A DNA stretch of 33,896 bases. Origin: Kribbella albertanoniae. Its GTDB lineage: Bacteria > Actinomycetota > Actinomycetes > Propionibacteriales > Kribbellaceae. This document shows, piece by piece, positions 8,008 through 15,010 of this stretch. Where the stretch lies: NCBI RefSeq assembly GCF_004348455.1, contig NZ_SMKA01000065.1, positions 1-33,896 on the forward strand, in the 5' to 3' direction. Numbering within the stretch: position 1 is the stretch's first letter; each line of letters opens with the position of its first letter. The notes beneath the pieces are model-generated. The model was not told the DNA's origin. It did no database searches and worked only from the letters and a program-made list of their open reading frames with translations. A program made the position numbers and the translations under genes.

Positions 8008-9148
8008 GCAACGGTTGCGCGGCGGCCAGCGCGATGGCCGCCGCTGCGTTGACTAGCCACAGTCCTGCGGGGCCTACGGTCTCGAGGAGATGCGTCACGA
8101 TCAACGGGGCGGCGGTCGTGGCCACGCCCCAGCAGAGGCCGAAGACCGCGAGGTAGCGCGCCCGTCCGTCATCGGGCGCAAGCCCTGCGGCCTGCGTCAG
8201 ATAGCGGGTCAGGAGGAAGGTCTCACCGACGCTCCAGAACGCGGTGGCGAGTAGAAAGACCGGCAGGCTGGTGGCGAACGCACAGACGACCAGACCGGCA
8301 GCCAGCAACACGTAGCCGACGCGCATCGCCTGGAAGTCGTCGAGCTGCACCCGCAGCAGCCGCTGTGCGAGGATCATCGTCACCGCGGAGACGGCCAGGA
8401 TGATGCCTGTCCCTGATGCCGGCAGCCCCTGCTCAAGCAGAGTGAGCGGTACGCCGACGATCAGCTGCATGTAGATCGTCGCGAACACGGTACCGCTGGC
8501 AAGCAATAGCAGCAGCCGGTGATCGCGCCATACTGCGATTCCCCCGGCTCGCACGCGCTCCCGCCGTACGTCGCGAGGGAGTGCTCGGGCAACCAGTCCA
8601 GCGCAGGCCAGGCAGGTGATCGCGTCTGCGACGAACAGCCAGCGCAGATCCCAGTGGCTGACGGCCGCGGCCAGCAGGCCTGCGAGGACACCGGCCACCG
8701 CCATCGCCGAGCCCTGCAACCCGTACGCCGCTGGGCGGTCGAGTGGCTCGGTGACATCGGCAATCGTCGCCTGGCTGGGTGGCTCGTAGATCTCGAAGGC
8801 CAGACCGAGCACGATCGCGGCGACCATCGCGGACCACAGCGTCGTACTGGCGGCGATCCACAACTGGGCGGCCGCGCAGCCGGTCAGACCGAGGACGATC
8901 GTGCGGCGGCGGCCGATCCGGTCGGCCAGGACGCCACCGAGCAGCCGGGACGGGATCGTGGCGAGACCGAACAGCGCGACCACCAGGCCGGTCCGGCTCA
9001 GCGAGGCCCCGAACTCCACGGTCAGCACGATCGCCAGGAACGACAGCGAGAACGCACCGATCCGGTTCACGGCGCGGGCTGCAACCAGCACCCAGACCGT
9101 CCTGGGCAAGCCGCGCCAAGGCGCGATCAAGGTCGCCGCTGCACTCAT
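7982..9148 (-). CDS. MFS transporter (drug-efflux type)
   Basis: A 388-residue major facilitator with about 12 hydrophobic helices. Motif A appears as GGVLADRIGRRRTIVLGL between helices 2 and 3, and helix 5 carries GVLAGLLAAAVSHWDLRWLF. It most resembles actinobacterial MFS exporters of unknown substrate. The ATG at 9148 has GAGG seven nt upstream. It diverges from the CGNR regulator at 9212 across 63 bp, a typical arrangement for a local regulator and its exporter. The convergent 3' end overlaps the molybdopterin oxidoreductase by 26 bp. Confidence 0.85.
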   Translation of the reverse strand: MSAAATLIAPWRGLPRTVWVLVAARAVNRIGAFSLSFLAIVLTVEFGASLSRTGLVVALFGLATIPSRLLGGVLADRIGRRRTIVLGLTGCAAAQLWIAASTTLWSAMVAAIVLGLAFEIYEPPSQATIADVTEPLDRPAAYGLQGSAMAVAGVLAGLLAAAVSHWDLRWLFVADAITCLACAGLVARALPRDVRRERVRAGGIAVWRDHRLLLLLASGTVFATIYMQLIVGVPLTLLEQGLPASGTGIILAVSAVTMILAQRLLRVQLDDFQAMRVGYVLLAAGLVVCAFATSLPVFLLATAFWSVGETFLLTRYLTQAAGLAPDDGRARYLAVFGLCWGVATTAAPLIVTHLLETVGPAGLWLVNAAAAIALAAAQPLLRTRLARA

Positions 9149-9176
9149 GCCCGCACCTCATGACTGTCTAAATGGC

Positions 9177-9182
9177 TATGAT
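9177..9182 (+). promoter_or_regulatory. Putative -10 box for the CGNR gene
   Basis: TATGAT is one base from the TATAAT consensus and lies 29 bp before the GTG start of the CGNR gene, in the 63-bp divergent gap. No good -35 is visible at 16-18 bp. The same gap must hold the exporter promoter, so the two signals overlap and could be controlled together. Confidence 0.35.
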
Positions 9183-9211
9183 CGGTCACGCAGAGCCTAC
9201 GAAGGAGTGTC

Positions 9212-9787
9212 GTGACTGGTCAAGTGTCTTTTGATAGTCATGCCCGGAATGTGCTGGCGGCGTCGGTCGAATACGTGAACCGGCTGACCCCCGGCTTCTC
9301 CGGCGGTTCGCCGTACGGCGGTCCTGCCGACGAGGCGCAGGCGGTCGCGGATTCGCTGGTGGCGATCGGGTATCCGCAGCCGACCGTGCGGCCGGAGGAT
9401 GCGCGGCGGCTGACGGCGCTGGCCACGCGGATGCGGATCGTGTTCGAGGCGGCGCACACGGGCGACCTCGATCGGGCCGCGGACGAGATCAACGCACTGC
9501 TCGTCGACACGAACGCCCGGCCGAAGCTCGACCGCCGGGACAAGGGTTGGAGCCTGCACTTCCACGGGCCCGACGACACTCTCGTCAACGGCTGGGCGGC
9601 CGGCTGCGCGGCCGGGCTCGCGCTCGCGGTCGGCAGCGACCTGGCCGGTCGGCTCGGCGTCTGCGCCGCGCCGCAGTGCGACCGCGTCTTCGTCGACACC
9701 TCGAAGAACGGCCAGCGCCGCTTCTGCTCACCCCAATGCCAGAGCCGCGTGAAAGCGGCCGCGCATCGAGCCCGAAAGGCGACCTAG
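9212..9787 (+). CDS. CGNR zinc-finger transcriptional regulator
   Basis: A 191-residue protein of the CGNR zinc-finger (ABATE plus zf-CGNR) family. The N-terminal SHARNVLAASVEYVNRLTPG segment and middle region match the stress-associated ABATE domain. The C-terminus (about 150-190) has GVCAAPQCDRVF..FCSPQCQSRVKAAAHRAR, with four cysteines that should bind zinc and a basic tail. In the CGNR motif itself the usual C-G-N-R appears as CQSR. Such proteins act as DNA-binding regulators in actinobacteria; direct targets are rarely known. The GTG start has GGAG five nt upstream. It is divergent from the MFS exporter and is followed after 2 bp by the GNAT gene, so translation is probably coupled. Confidence 0.82.
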   Translation: MTGQVSFDSHARNVLAASVEYVNRLTPGFSGGSPYGGPADEAQAVADSLVAIGYPQPTVRPEDARRLTALATRMRIVFEAAHTGDLDRAADEINALLVDTNARPKLDRRDKGWSLHFHGPDDTLVNGWAAGCAAGLALAVGSDLAGRLGVCAAPQCDRVFVDTSKNGQRRFCSPQCQSRVKAAAHRARKAT

Positions 9788-9789
9788 TC

Positions 9790-10272
9790 ATGGCGATCAC
9801 CTTGCGCACCTACGTTCCAGCAGATGCTGTCCCGACCTGGCAGGTCTACTACGCCGCAATCCGGCGGACGGCGATCCGCGACTACACCGAAGAGCAGGTG
9901 CGAGCATGGGCGCCGGACCAGACAGATGTCGACGCCCATGCCTGGGCGGATCGCCGCGCAGCGGCACACACGTTCGTGGTCTGTGTCGATGACGTCGTCG
10001 TCGGCTTCAGCGATTTCACCGACGACGGCTTGCTGGACATGCTCTTCGTCCACCCGGACCACTCCGGCCGAGGCATCGCCCGGCTACTAGTGGAGAAGGT
10101 GCAGGAAGAAGCCGGGAAGCGCGGGCTGACCCGCCTGGTCACCCACGCGAGTCGCACGGCCCGCCCGGCCTTCGAGGCCCTCGGATTCGTCGTCGACCGC
10201 GAGAATCCCACGAACCAGACCCGCAGCGGCGTGATCATCCCCAACTACGACATGCACTACGACTTCCCCTGA
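9790..10272 (+). CDS. GNAT-family N-acetyltransferase
   Basis: A 160-residue Gcn5-related acetyltransferase. The acetyl-CoA loop is seen in DMLFVHPDHSGRGIARLLVEKVQEEA (about 92-117), preceded by the VVGFSDFTDDG beta hairpin and followed by HASRTARPAFEALGF, the usual fold end. The acceptor is unknown; the C-terminal IIPNYDMHYDF segment is typical of YafP-like members. It begins 2 bp after the CGNR regulator stop and probably belongs to the same transcript. Its 3' end overlaps the convergent kinase gene by 16 bp. Confidence 0.85.
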   Translation: MAITLRTYVPADAVPTWQVYYAAIRRTAIRDYTEEQVRAWAPDQTDVDAHAWADRRAAAHTFVVCVDDVVVGFSDFTDDGLLDMLFVHPDHSGRGIARLLVEKVQEEAGKRGLTRLVTHASRTARPAFEALGFVVDRENPTNQTRSGVIIPNYDMHYDFP

Positions 10273-10928
10273 CGAAGCACCGGGTTCGCGAAGTCCGTGT
10301 TGTCCACCACCAGATCCGCCAACGACGCCGGCTCCACCTGGTCGACGTACAGGCGCTCGCCGGGGATGTACCGCCTCCGATACCGCTCCTCCGCGGCTGC
10401 CGCCGAGTCCATCCACGCCTGGTCACGCACAGTCCCACGCCGCAGTACGACGTCGAAGCCGACGTGCACGTAGACACGCAGATCCCAGTGCTGGATGAGT
10501 TCTGGGCGTTGCAGGAACACGCCGTCCGCAACGAGAACCGCGTCGGCAGCGGCAGTCTCGGTGATCGGCGCGAGCGCTGACTGCGCATTGAAGGACCGCA
10601 TCCCCGCGACGTACCGGCGATCGCCGTCCGGTCCCAACGGGAGCAGGAGATGCGAGCGGATCCCATCGACATCCCACGAATCGAGGTAGTAGCTCTCCGG
10701 CGACTCGATCGGGTAGGCCGTCCGCAGCGCGGGGTCCTTCTTGAAGTAGTCGAGCCCGACCCGGATCACCTCCCGCGCGGTCCGCTCCCGCAGTACGTCG
10801 GCCAGTTCGTCGGCCAGCGTGGTCTTGCCGGCCGCGGACGGACCGTCGATCGCGACCCGCACCGGATGCGGCCGCTCGACAGCGAGCACGAAGCCGGCCA
10901 GTTCAGAGAGAAGCTTGAGTGGCGCCAC
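10257..10928 (-). CDS. Uridine kinase-like P-loop kinase
   Basis: A 223-residue P-loop kinase of the uridine kinase / phosphoribulokinase-like group. The Walker A loop is DGPSAAGKTTLADELA (about 33-48). Next comes the acceptor region VIRVGLDYFKKDP, then a substrate lid ESYYLDSWDVDGIRSHLL, VLVADGVFLQRPEL (Walker B-like), and a late RYRRRYIPGERLY arginine-rich lid. It may phosphorylate uridine or another small hydroxyl compound. The frame is open to 11108, but homology-like sequence begins at the GTG at 10928. That GTG lies inside an operator-like palindrome and has no Shine-Dalgarno, so a leaderless or repressor-occluded start is possible. An ATG at 10985 is the alternative. Confidence 0.75.
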   Translation of the reverse strand: MAPLKLLSELAGFVLAVERPHPVRVAIDGPSAAGKTTLADELADVLRERTAREVIRVGLDYFKKDPALRTAYPIESPESYYLDSWDVDGIRSHLLLPLGPDGDRRYVAGMRSFNAQSALAPITETAAADAVLVADGVFLQRPELIQHWDLRVYVHVGFDVVLRRGTVRDQAWMDSAAAAEERYRRRYIPGERLYVDQVEPASLADLVVDNTDFANPVLRQGKS

Positions 10929-10945
10929 ACCAGAAGTGTGACGCC
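10921..10945. promoter_or_regulatory. Operator-like palindrome, copy 1
   Basis: GGCGCCACAC (10921-10930), a 5-bp spacer CAGAA, and GTGTGACGCC (10936-10945) form an imperfect palindrome with 9 of 10 positions paired. It covers the GTG start of the uridine-kinase-like gene. A nearly identical copy in the same orientation occurs at 11138-11162. Confidence 0.55.
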
Positions 10946-11130
10946 CTGCAAGCGCACAGCCGCTCACTTGCCGCGCCCACTGCATTGCAACAGATAGTCG
11001 TCGCTGCGGTGGCTCTGGCCGAACCCGGTTCACGGATCTCCACCCGCAGCTCCGACCGGCCACAGCTTCCTGTCTCCGGCCACAACTAGTGGCCTGAGAC
11101 GGCGGCACTCGGGAGGTCTACACGTCGATA

Positions 11131-11162
11131 CCGGTGTGGCGCCACACCGGAAGTGTGACGCC
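11131..11162. promoter_or_regulatory. Operator-like palindrome, copy 2, with 20-bp perfect palindrome
   Basis: GGCGCCACAC (11138-11147), spacer CGGAA, GTGTGACGCC (11153-11162) repeats copy 1 almost exactly. Its left half is also part of a perfect 20-bp palindrome, CCGGTGTGGCGCCACACCGG (11131-11150). The site therefore carries three phased half-sites. The rest of the 328-bp gap between the kinase start and the MMPL stop (10929-11256) holds no credible gene. Confidence 0.55.
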
Positions 11163-11256
11163 ACTCGGGGGTTTGCACCCCCGCCGGTGGGCTTGAACAG
11201 GTAATACCTTGTTCACGCCCACCGGTTCCTGTTCAAGCCCTCGGTTTGTGGTGCGG

Positions 11257-13443
11257 CTAGCCGACCGGGGTGAGCTCGCGCTCGGGCTCCGGGGCCGGGG
11301 GTGCGGCGTGCTTGGCGGACTTCGGGCGGAGCCACTTCGGGGCCCACCAGTTGGCGTCGCCGAGGAGGATCATGATGCTCGGGAGGACGACGGCGCGGAT
11401 GATCGTGGCGTCGATCAGGATCGCCACCGCGAGGCCGACACCGAGCTGTTTCATGTCCAGCGTGCTCAGGGTGGCGAAGACCGCGAACACTCCGATCATC
11501 ACGGCCGCGGCGCTGGTGACGACGCCGGCCGAGCCGGTGATGCCTTCGGCGACGGCCTGCTTGGTGGGCACGCCGCGCAGGACGGCTTCGCGGATCCGGC
11601 TGACCACGAACACGTGGTAGTCCATCGACAACCCGAACAGCACCACGAAGAGGAACAGCGGCAGCCACGAGACGACTGCGCCGTTCGACCGGAAGTCGAG
11701 AATCCCTTCGGCCCAGGTGTTCTGGAAGACCGCGGTGATCACCCCGTACGCCGCGCCTGCGCTCAGCAGGTTGAGCAGGATCGCGGTCACCGCGACCACC
11801 ACCGACCGGAACGTCACCATCATCACGATCATCGTCAGCAGCAGCACGAACCCGATCACCAGCGGCAGCTTCGCCTTGGTGTGCGCGGCATAGTCGACAT
11901 CCGCGGCCACGAAGCCACCGACCGCGTACTCCGCGCCCGGCACCTTTCCGACGGTCTGCGGCATCAGCTCCTTACGCAGCTTGGTCAGCGAGTCACGTGC
12001 CTGCTGGCTGCCGCCCTCGAACGGCGTAGCAACCTCGAGGACCGTCACGGTGCCGTCCTTGGAAATCCGCGGCTCCTCCAGACCGTCCTGCGCGAACAGC
12101 TTGTCGGTCTTCGTGCGCTGCACCAGCTCGGCAACGGCGGCCTGCACAGCAGACGCCTGGCCGATCGGAGCCTTGATCGCAACCTCGTGGCTGGTCCCGG
12201 TGCTCGGGAAAGCCGCGGTGAGCCGGTCGTACGCCTGCATCACCGGTGTTGTCCGCGGCAGGTCCTCGGTGCCGGGGAACTTCAGTGTCATCCCCAATGC
12301 CGGCGCCGCGACCGCGAGCAGCGCGGTCACCGCGACGAGCAGCGTGACCACCGGGTACTTCAGGGCGGGCTTGAGCACCATCGGCCAGAACCGCGGCTTC
12401 GCCTTGCTCGCAGTCAGCCGCCACACGAGCGGAATCCGCGGCTTGTCGACCCACCGGCCGAGCTTCGCCAGTACGGCGGGCAGCACGGTCAGCGAGCCGA
12501 TGACGGCAACCGCCACCACCAGGATCGAGCCGACTGCGAACGACGAGAACACCACATCCCGCGCCAGGAACAACCCGGCCATCGAGATGATCACCGCCGT
12601 ACCGGAGACGACGACTGCATGCCCGGAGGTCGCCGCGGCGATCTCCACCGCGTCGACGTGGCTGCGGCCCTTCGCACGCTCCTCGCGTTCGCGGCGGAGG
12701 TAGAACAACGAGTAGTCGACGCCGACCGCCATCCCGATCAGCAGGATCACGCTGTTGACCGCGTCGACCGCGGGCACCAGTTGCGACGCGGCGGCGGAGA
12801 GCCCGATCGCCGCGGCCACCGCCGACAGCGCGAGCAGGAGCGGCACCGAGGCCGCGATCAGCGCGCCGAACGCGACCAGCAGGATCGCCAGCGTCACCGG
12901 CAGGCTGAAGATCTCGGCGCGTTTGAAGTCCTCGCCGAGAGTCTTCTCGAGCGCCTGCCCGATGGACAGCCCACCGACCTCTTCGATCCGGAACTGTGGA
13001 TACTGCTGCTGGAGCTGCGCTGTGGTGTCGAGCAGCGGCTGGACCCGCGAATCCTCCTTGCCGTCCTTCAGCGTCACCCGGACGATCAGTGCGTCCTTGT
13101 TCGGCGAGGGCATCGGCTGCGAGACGTCCGCGACCCCACCGAGGGCGCGCATCCGCTGGATCACGACGCCGGCCACCTTGGTGGCCTCCGCCTGGTCGAG
13201 TGTTCCCGACGGCGCGGTGATCAGCACGCTCTCCACGTCCGGGTCGGCGAAGTTCCCGTCCTTGACGATCTGCTGCGACCGGGTCACCTCACCGATGTCG
13301 CCGTCCCCGTCAGCCTGCTTGGTGCCGGTCACCTGACCGACCGCGAAACAGGCGATCACCACCGCGACCCACATCGCGATCGCCCGCCACGGATGAGTGG
13401 CACTCCAGCGCGCCACCCGCACCGTGATCTGTCCCCTGGCCAT
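11257..13443 (-). CDS. MMPL-family RND transporter
   Basis: A 728-residue MMPL/RND-type exporter with two halves of about six helices, each with a large outside loop. Helix 1 is HPWRAIAMWVAVVIACFAVG. The proton-relay helices contain GMAVGVDYSLFYLRREREE in the first half and FGLSMDYHVFVVSRIREA in the second, both with the family's G-x-D-Y motif. The family exports lipids or drugs across the membrane by proton motive force. The ATG at 13443 has GAGGG five nt upstream; the open frame to 13584 is proline-rich and not family-like. No TetR or two-component partner is adjacent, but the upstream 219 bp contains GC-rich inverted repeats. The C-terminus ends in a charged proline-rich tail. Confidence 0.9.
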   Translation of the reverse strand: MARGQITVRVARWSATHPWRAIAMWVAVVIACFAVGQVTGTKQADGDGDIGEVTRSQQIVKDGNFADPDVESVLITAPSGTLDQAEATKVAGVVIQRMRALGGVADVSQPMPSPNKDALIVRVTLKDGKEDSRVQPLLDTTAQLQQQYPQFRIEEVGGLSIGQALEKTLGEDFKRAEIFSLPVTLAILLVAFGALIAASVPLLLALSAVAAAIGLSAAASQLVPAVDAVNSVILLIGMAVGVDYSLFYLRREREERAKGRSHVDAVEIAAATSGHAVVVSGTAVIISMAGLFLARDVVFSSFAVGSILVVAVAVIGSLTVLPAVLAKLGRWVDKPRIPLVWRLTASKAKPRFWPMVLKPALKYPVVTLLVAVTALLAVAAPALGMTLKFPGTEDLPRTTPVMQAYDRLTAAFPSTGTSHEVAIKAPIGQASAVQAAVAELVQRTKTDKLFAQDGLEEPRISKDGTVTVLEVATPFEGGSQQARDSLTKLRKELMPQTVGKVPGAEYAVGGFVAADVDYAAHTKAKLPLVIGFVLLLTMIVMMVTFRSVVVAVTAILLNLLSAGAAYGVITAVFQNTWAEGILDFRSNGAVVSWLPLFLFVVLFGLSMDYHVFVVSRIREAVLRGVPTKQAVAEGITGSAGVVTSAAAVMIGVFAVFATLSTLDMKQLGVGLAVAILIDATIIRAVVLPSIMILLGDANWWAPKWLRPKSAKHAAPPAPEPERELTPVG

Positions 13444-13594
13444 ACCGTCCCTCGCCCTCTGCGCCCCCTCAGGCGCCCCACCCAGCGCACCTGGCACGGC
13501 GCTGGCTACGGGTAGAAGCCTGGTCGGTGGCGGCTCCCGGCGATATGCAGGTAACCACCGAACCGACCCTGAGGGCAGCCCCACCCTGACCCCT

Positions 13595-13607
13595 GGGGGT
13601 AACCCCC
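13595..13607. promoter_or_regulatory. GGGGGT-A-ACCCCC palindrome upstream of MMPL gene
   Basis: GGGGGT and ACCCCC flank a single A, inside a larger CCTGGGGGTAACCCCCTAAGG context, 150 bp before the MMPL start. Nearby CCCTGAGGG and CACCCTGACCC repeat the same GGG/CCC theme. It sits between the MMPL start and the metallopeptidase stop (13444-13662), a gap with no gene. A transporter operator or a terminator for the metallopeptidase gene are both possible. Confidence 0.35.
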
Positions 13608-13662
13608 TAAGGGACGGAATAACTACCGAGAGTAATCAGACGATCACCGCCCGGAAGCTGGT

Positions 13663-14199
13663 TCAGAAGTCCTCGAGGTCCAGTGAGGAGGCCGCGGAGA
13701 CCCCTTCGAGATACCCCTCGGCGCGCTCGGCCTTGGGGTAGCGGTGGACCAGCGCCCAGAAGGCCGCGTTGTGCGCCGGCTCGATCAGATGGGCCAGTTC
13801 GTGGACCAGGACGTAGTCGAGGACCCAGGCCGGCATCGACTGCAAACGGGTCGACAACCGGATCGACCGGTCCGCCGGAGTGCAGGATCCCCACCGTCTG
13901 TTTTGGTTCGAAACCCACCTCACAGACGCAGGTTCGGGCACTTCGGGGAGGTGGCGACACGCGAGTTCGTGTGCTCTGGCCAACAATTTTTCGTCCGACA
14001 CGCGGGAGCGGCTGCGCTGCTTGTCGAGCCGCGCGAGCATGGTCTCCACCCAGCGCGCCTCCTCGGCGGCCGAGAGCCGGTCCGGCATCAGCACGATCAC
14101 CCGCTCGCCGTCGCGATACGCGCTGACGGTCCGCTTGCGCCGCTTACTGCGGCGGATGTCCACGTACGGCGGGATCGGGCGCGGCGGGGATTCGGCCAT
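13663..14199 (-). CDS. YgjP/DUF45-type metallopeptidase
   Basis: A 178-residue zinc metallopeptidase of the M48 YgjP-like (DUF45) group. The catalytic motif HELAH is in YVLVHELAHLIEPAHNAAFWALVHRYPKAERAEGYL (about 134-168), with the second histidine region HNAAFW typical of the family. The upstream NRRWGSCTPADRSIRLSTRL segment is also diagnostic. The N-terminus is rich in basic residues (RRSKRRKRTVSAY). These proteins are cytoplasmic and their substrates are not established. The ATG at 14199 begins at the edge of the 521-bp gap that holds the DnaA-box-like cluster. It is probably a single-gene transcript from that gap. Confidence 0.85.
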   Translation of the reverse strand: MAESPPRPIPPYVDIRRSKRRKRTVSAYRDGERVIVLMPDRLSAAEEARWVETMLARLDKQRSRSRVSDEKLLARAHELACRHLPEVPEPASVRWVSNQNRRWGSCTPADRSIRLSTRLQSMPAWVLDYVLVHELAHLIEPAHNAAFWALVHRYPKAERAEGYLEGVSAASSLDLEDF

Positions 14200-14236
14200 G
14201 AGTCAAAAACTACCCGCAGATTCCGACAACTTTCTT

Positions 14237-14391
14237 CGGTCCACACCCTGTGCATCGACGTTTTCGCAGGTCAGACGCCAGTTCTGGGACCCGGCGATTC
14301 CGGTTGTTCACACCTTGTTCCCCCACCTGTCCACAGTGCCGGTCGGCGCGCCCCACAGCTTGCTCACAGAGTTATCCACAGGGGTGGACAA
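14237..14391. promoter_or_regulatory. Cluster of DnaA-box-like 9-mers
   Basis: Six matches to TTRTCCACA occur in 155 bp. TTATCCACA at 14372-14380 is perfect. TTGTTCACA (14304-14312), CTGTCCACA (14327-14335) and, on the other strand, TTGTCCACC (14383-14391) each have one mismatch. CGGTCCACA (14237-14245) and TTGCTCACA (14360-14368) have two. The perfect box and its inverted neighbour form GTTATCCAC-AGGG-GTGGACAAC. dnaA and dnaN are not nearby, so this is not the usual oriC context. It could titrate DnaA or make the flanking divergent genes responsive to it. Confidence 0.5.
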
Positions 14392-14434
14392 CACGGACTT
14401 GTGGTTGTGGCGGGCACCTCCTAGCGTCGTCCTC

Positions 14435-14513
14435 AACAGGCTCCCGGACCTCCTCCGGAGCCGCCCGGAGGGGAAGCCGAGCGGTTTCGGAGGAGGACTC
14501 CCGGGGGCCTGTT
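14435..14513 (+). ncRNA. Long imperfect hairpin in the 5' region of the DUF5679 gene
   Basis: The arms AACAGGC..CCCGG..CCTCCTCCG (14435-14457) and CGGAGGAGG..CCCGGGGGCCTGTT (14488-14513) pair over about 21-22 bp with small bulges, leaving a 30-nt G/C-rich loop. No U tract follows, so a simple intrinsic terminator is unlikely. It could be a small structured RNA, part of a long leader for the gene at 14721, or a miniature inverted-repeat remnant. Whether it is transcribed is not known. Confidence 0.45.
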
Positions 14514-14602
14514 CCGTTCCGGCGATTTCCTTGGAAAGGGTTTTCCCAGGCGGCCCTGAGCGGCGCTCCGGTGGCAGGGTGGGCTTGAGCAGGCGTCAGA
14601 AG

Positions 14603-14657
14603 GCCGTAGGGTGAATCCCGATTGGGCCGAACGGCCTACGGCAGGAAGGTCTGCCGT
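14603..14657 (+). promoter_or_regulatory. Leader with two mutually exclusive stems
   Basis: GCCGTAGG (14603-14610) pairs with CCTACGGC (14635-14642), and ACGGCAG (14638-14644) pairs with CTGCCGT (14651-14657). The two stems share 14638-14642, so both cannot form at once. The element ends 63 nt before the ATG of the zinc-ribbon gene. This is the geometry of a switch or attenuator, but no ligand class is recognised and no U-rich terminator follows. Confidence 0.4.
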
Positions 14658-14720
14658 TAGCATCCACGACCGGCTCGGTGACAACCCCGGGCTGATTTCA
14701 GAACCAAGGAGAGGGCCCTC

Positions 14721-14879
14721 ATGGCAGAGACCTGGAGCGGCGAGTTCTACTGCGTCAAGTGCAAGGCCAAGCGCACCGCCGACGGCGAGGTCAAGGTCAA
14801 CGACAAGGGCACGCGCATGGCCAAGGCCAAGTGCCCCGAGTGCGGTACGAACCTGAACCGGATCCTCGGCAAGGCCTGA
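14721..14879 (+). CDS. DUF5679-type small zinc-ribbon protein
   Basis: A 52-residue protein with two CxxC knuckles (FYCVKCKAK near 11-14 and KCPECGTNL near 38-41) separated by a short basic hairpin, as in the DUF5679 family of actinobacteria. It should bind one zinc ion and probably contacts nucleic acid or a protein partner; the role is unknown. The ATG has AAGGAGAGG 6-12 nt upstream, a strong ribosome site. It follows a structured 521-bp gap and is closed by a 13-bp terminator hairpin 13 nt after the stop, so it is a single-gene transcription unit. Confidence 0.85.
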   Translation: MAETWSGEFYCVKCKAKRTADGEVKVNDKGTRMAKAKCPECGTNLNRILGKA

Positions 14880-14892
14880 CGTACCACGCTGC

Positions 14893-14930
14893 GGGGCGGT
14901 GACGGGCCGAACACGGTCCGTCACCGCCCC
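14893..14930 (+). terminator. Strong GC hairpin after the DUF5679 gene
   Basis: GGGGCGGTGACGG (14893-14905) pairs perfectly with CCGTCACCGCCCC (14918-14930), a 13-bp stem with a 12-nt loop, 13 nt after the stop codon. There is no U tract, as is common in high-GC actinobacteria. It isolates the small gene from the kinase gene that follows. Confidence 0.8.
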
Positions 14931-15010
14931 GACGCCGTTCGTAGCCGGCGTCATCGGCTCCGGACGCCCCCGGCGACCGGGCTGCTTGGGTGACCCGACA
15001 GAATGGGAAC

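Noticed and set aside
11209..13515. 768-codon open frame antisense to the MMPL gene
   Set aside because: The translation is low-complexity (His, Arg, Asp, Gln) and shadows the transporter; no ribosome site.
13898..13918. GGTTCGAAACC as a tRNA T-arm
   Set aside because: It lies inside the metallopeptidase coding sequence and no acceptor or anticodon arm can be drawn; no tRNA was found anywhere in the window.
14237..14391. Chromosomal replication origin
   Set aside because: The boxes resemble DnaA sites, but dnaA, dnaN, rpmH or parAB genes are absent and there are fewer boxes than in typical actinobacterial oriC regions.
14435..14660. RNase P RNA, SRP RNA, tmRNA or a known riboswitch
   Set aside because: The conserved cores of these RNAs (for example GAGGAAAGTCCGGGC for RNase P) are absent on both strands.
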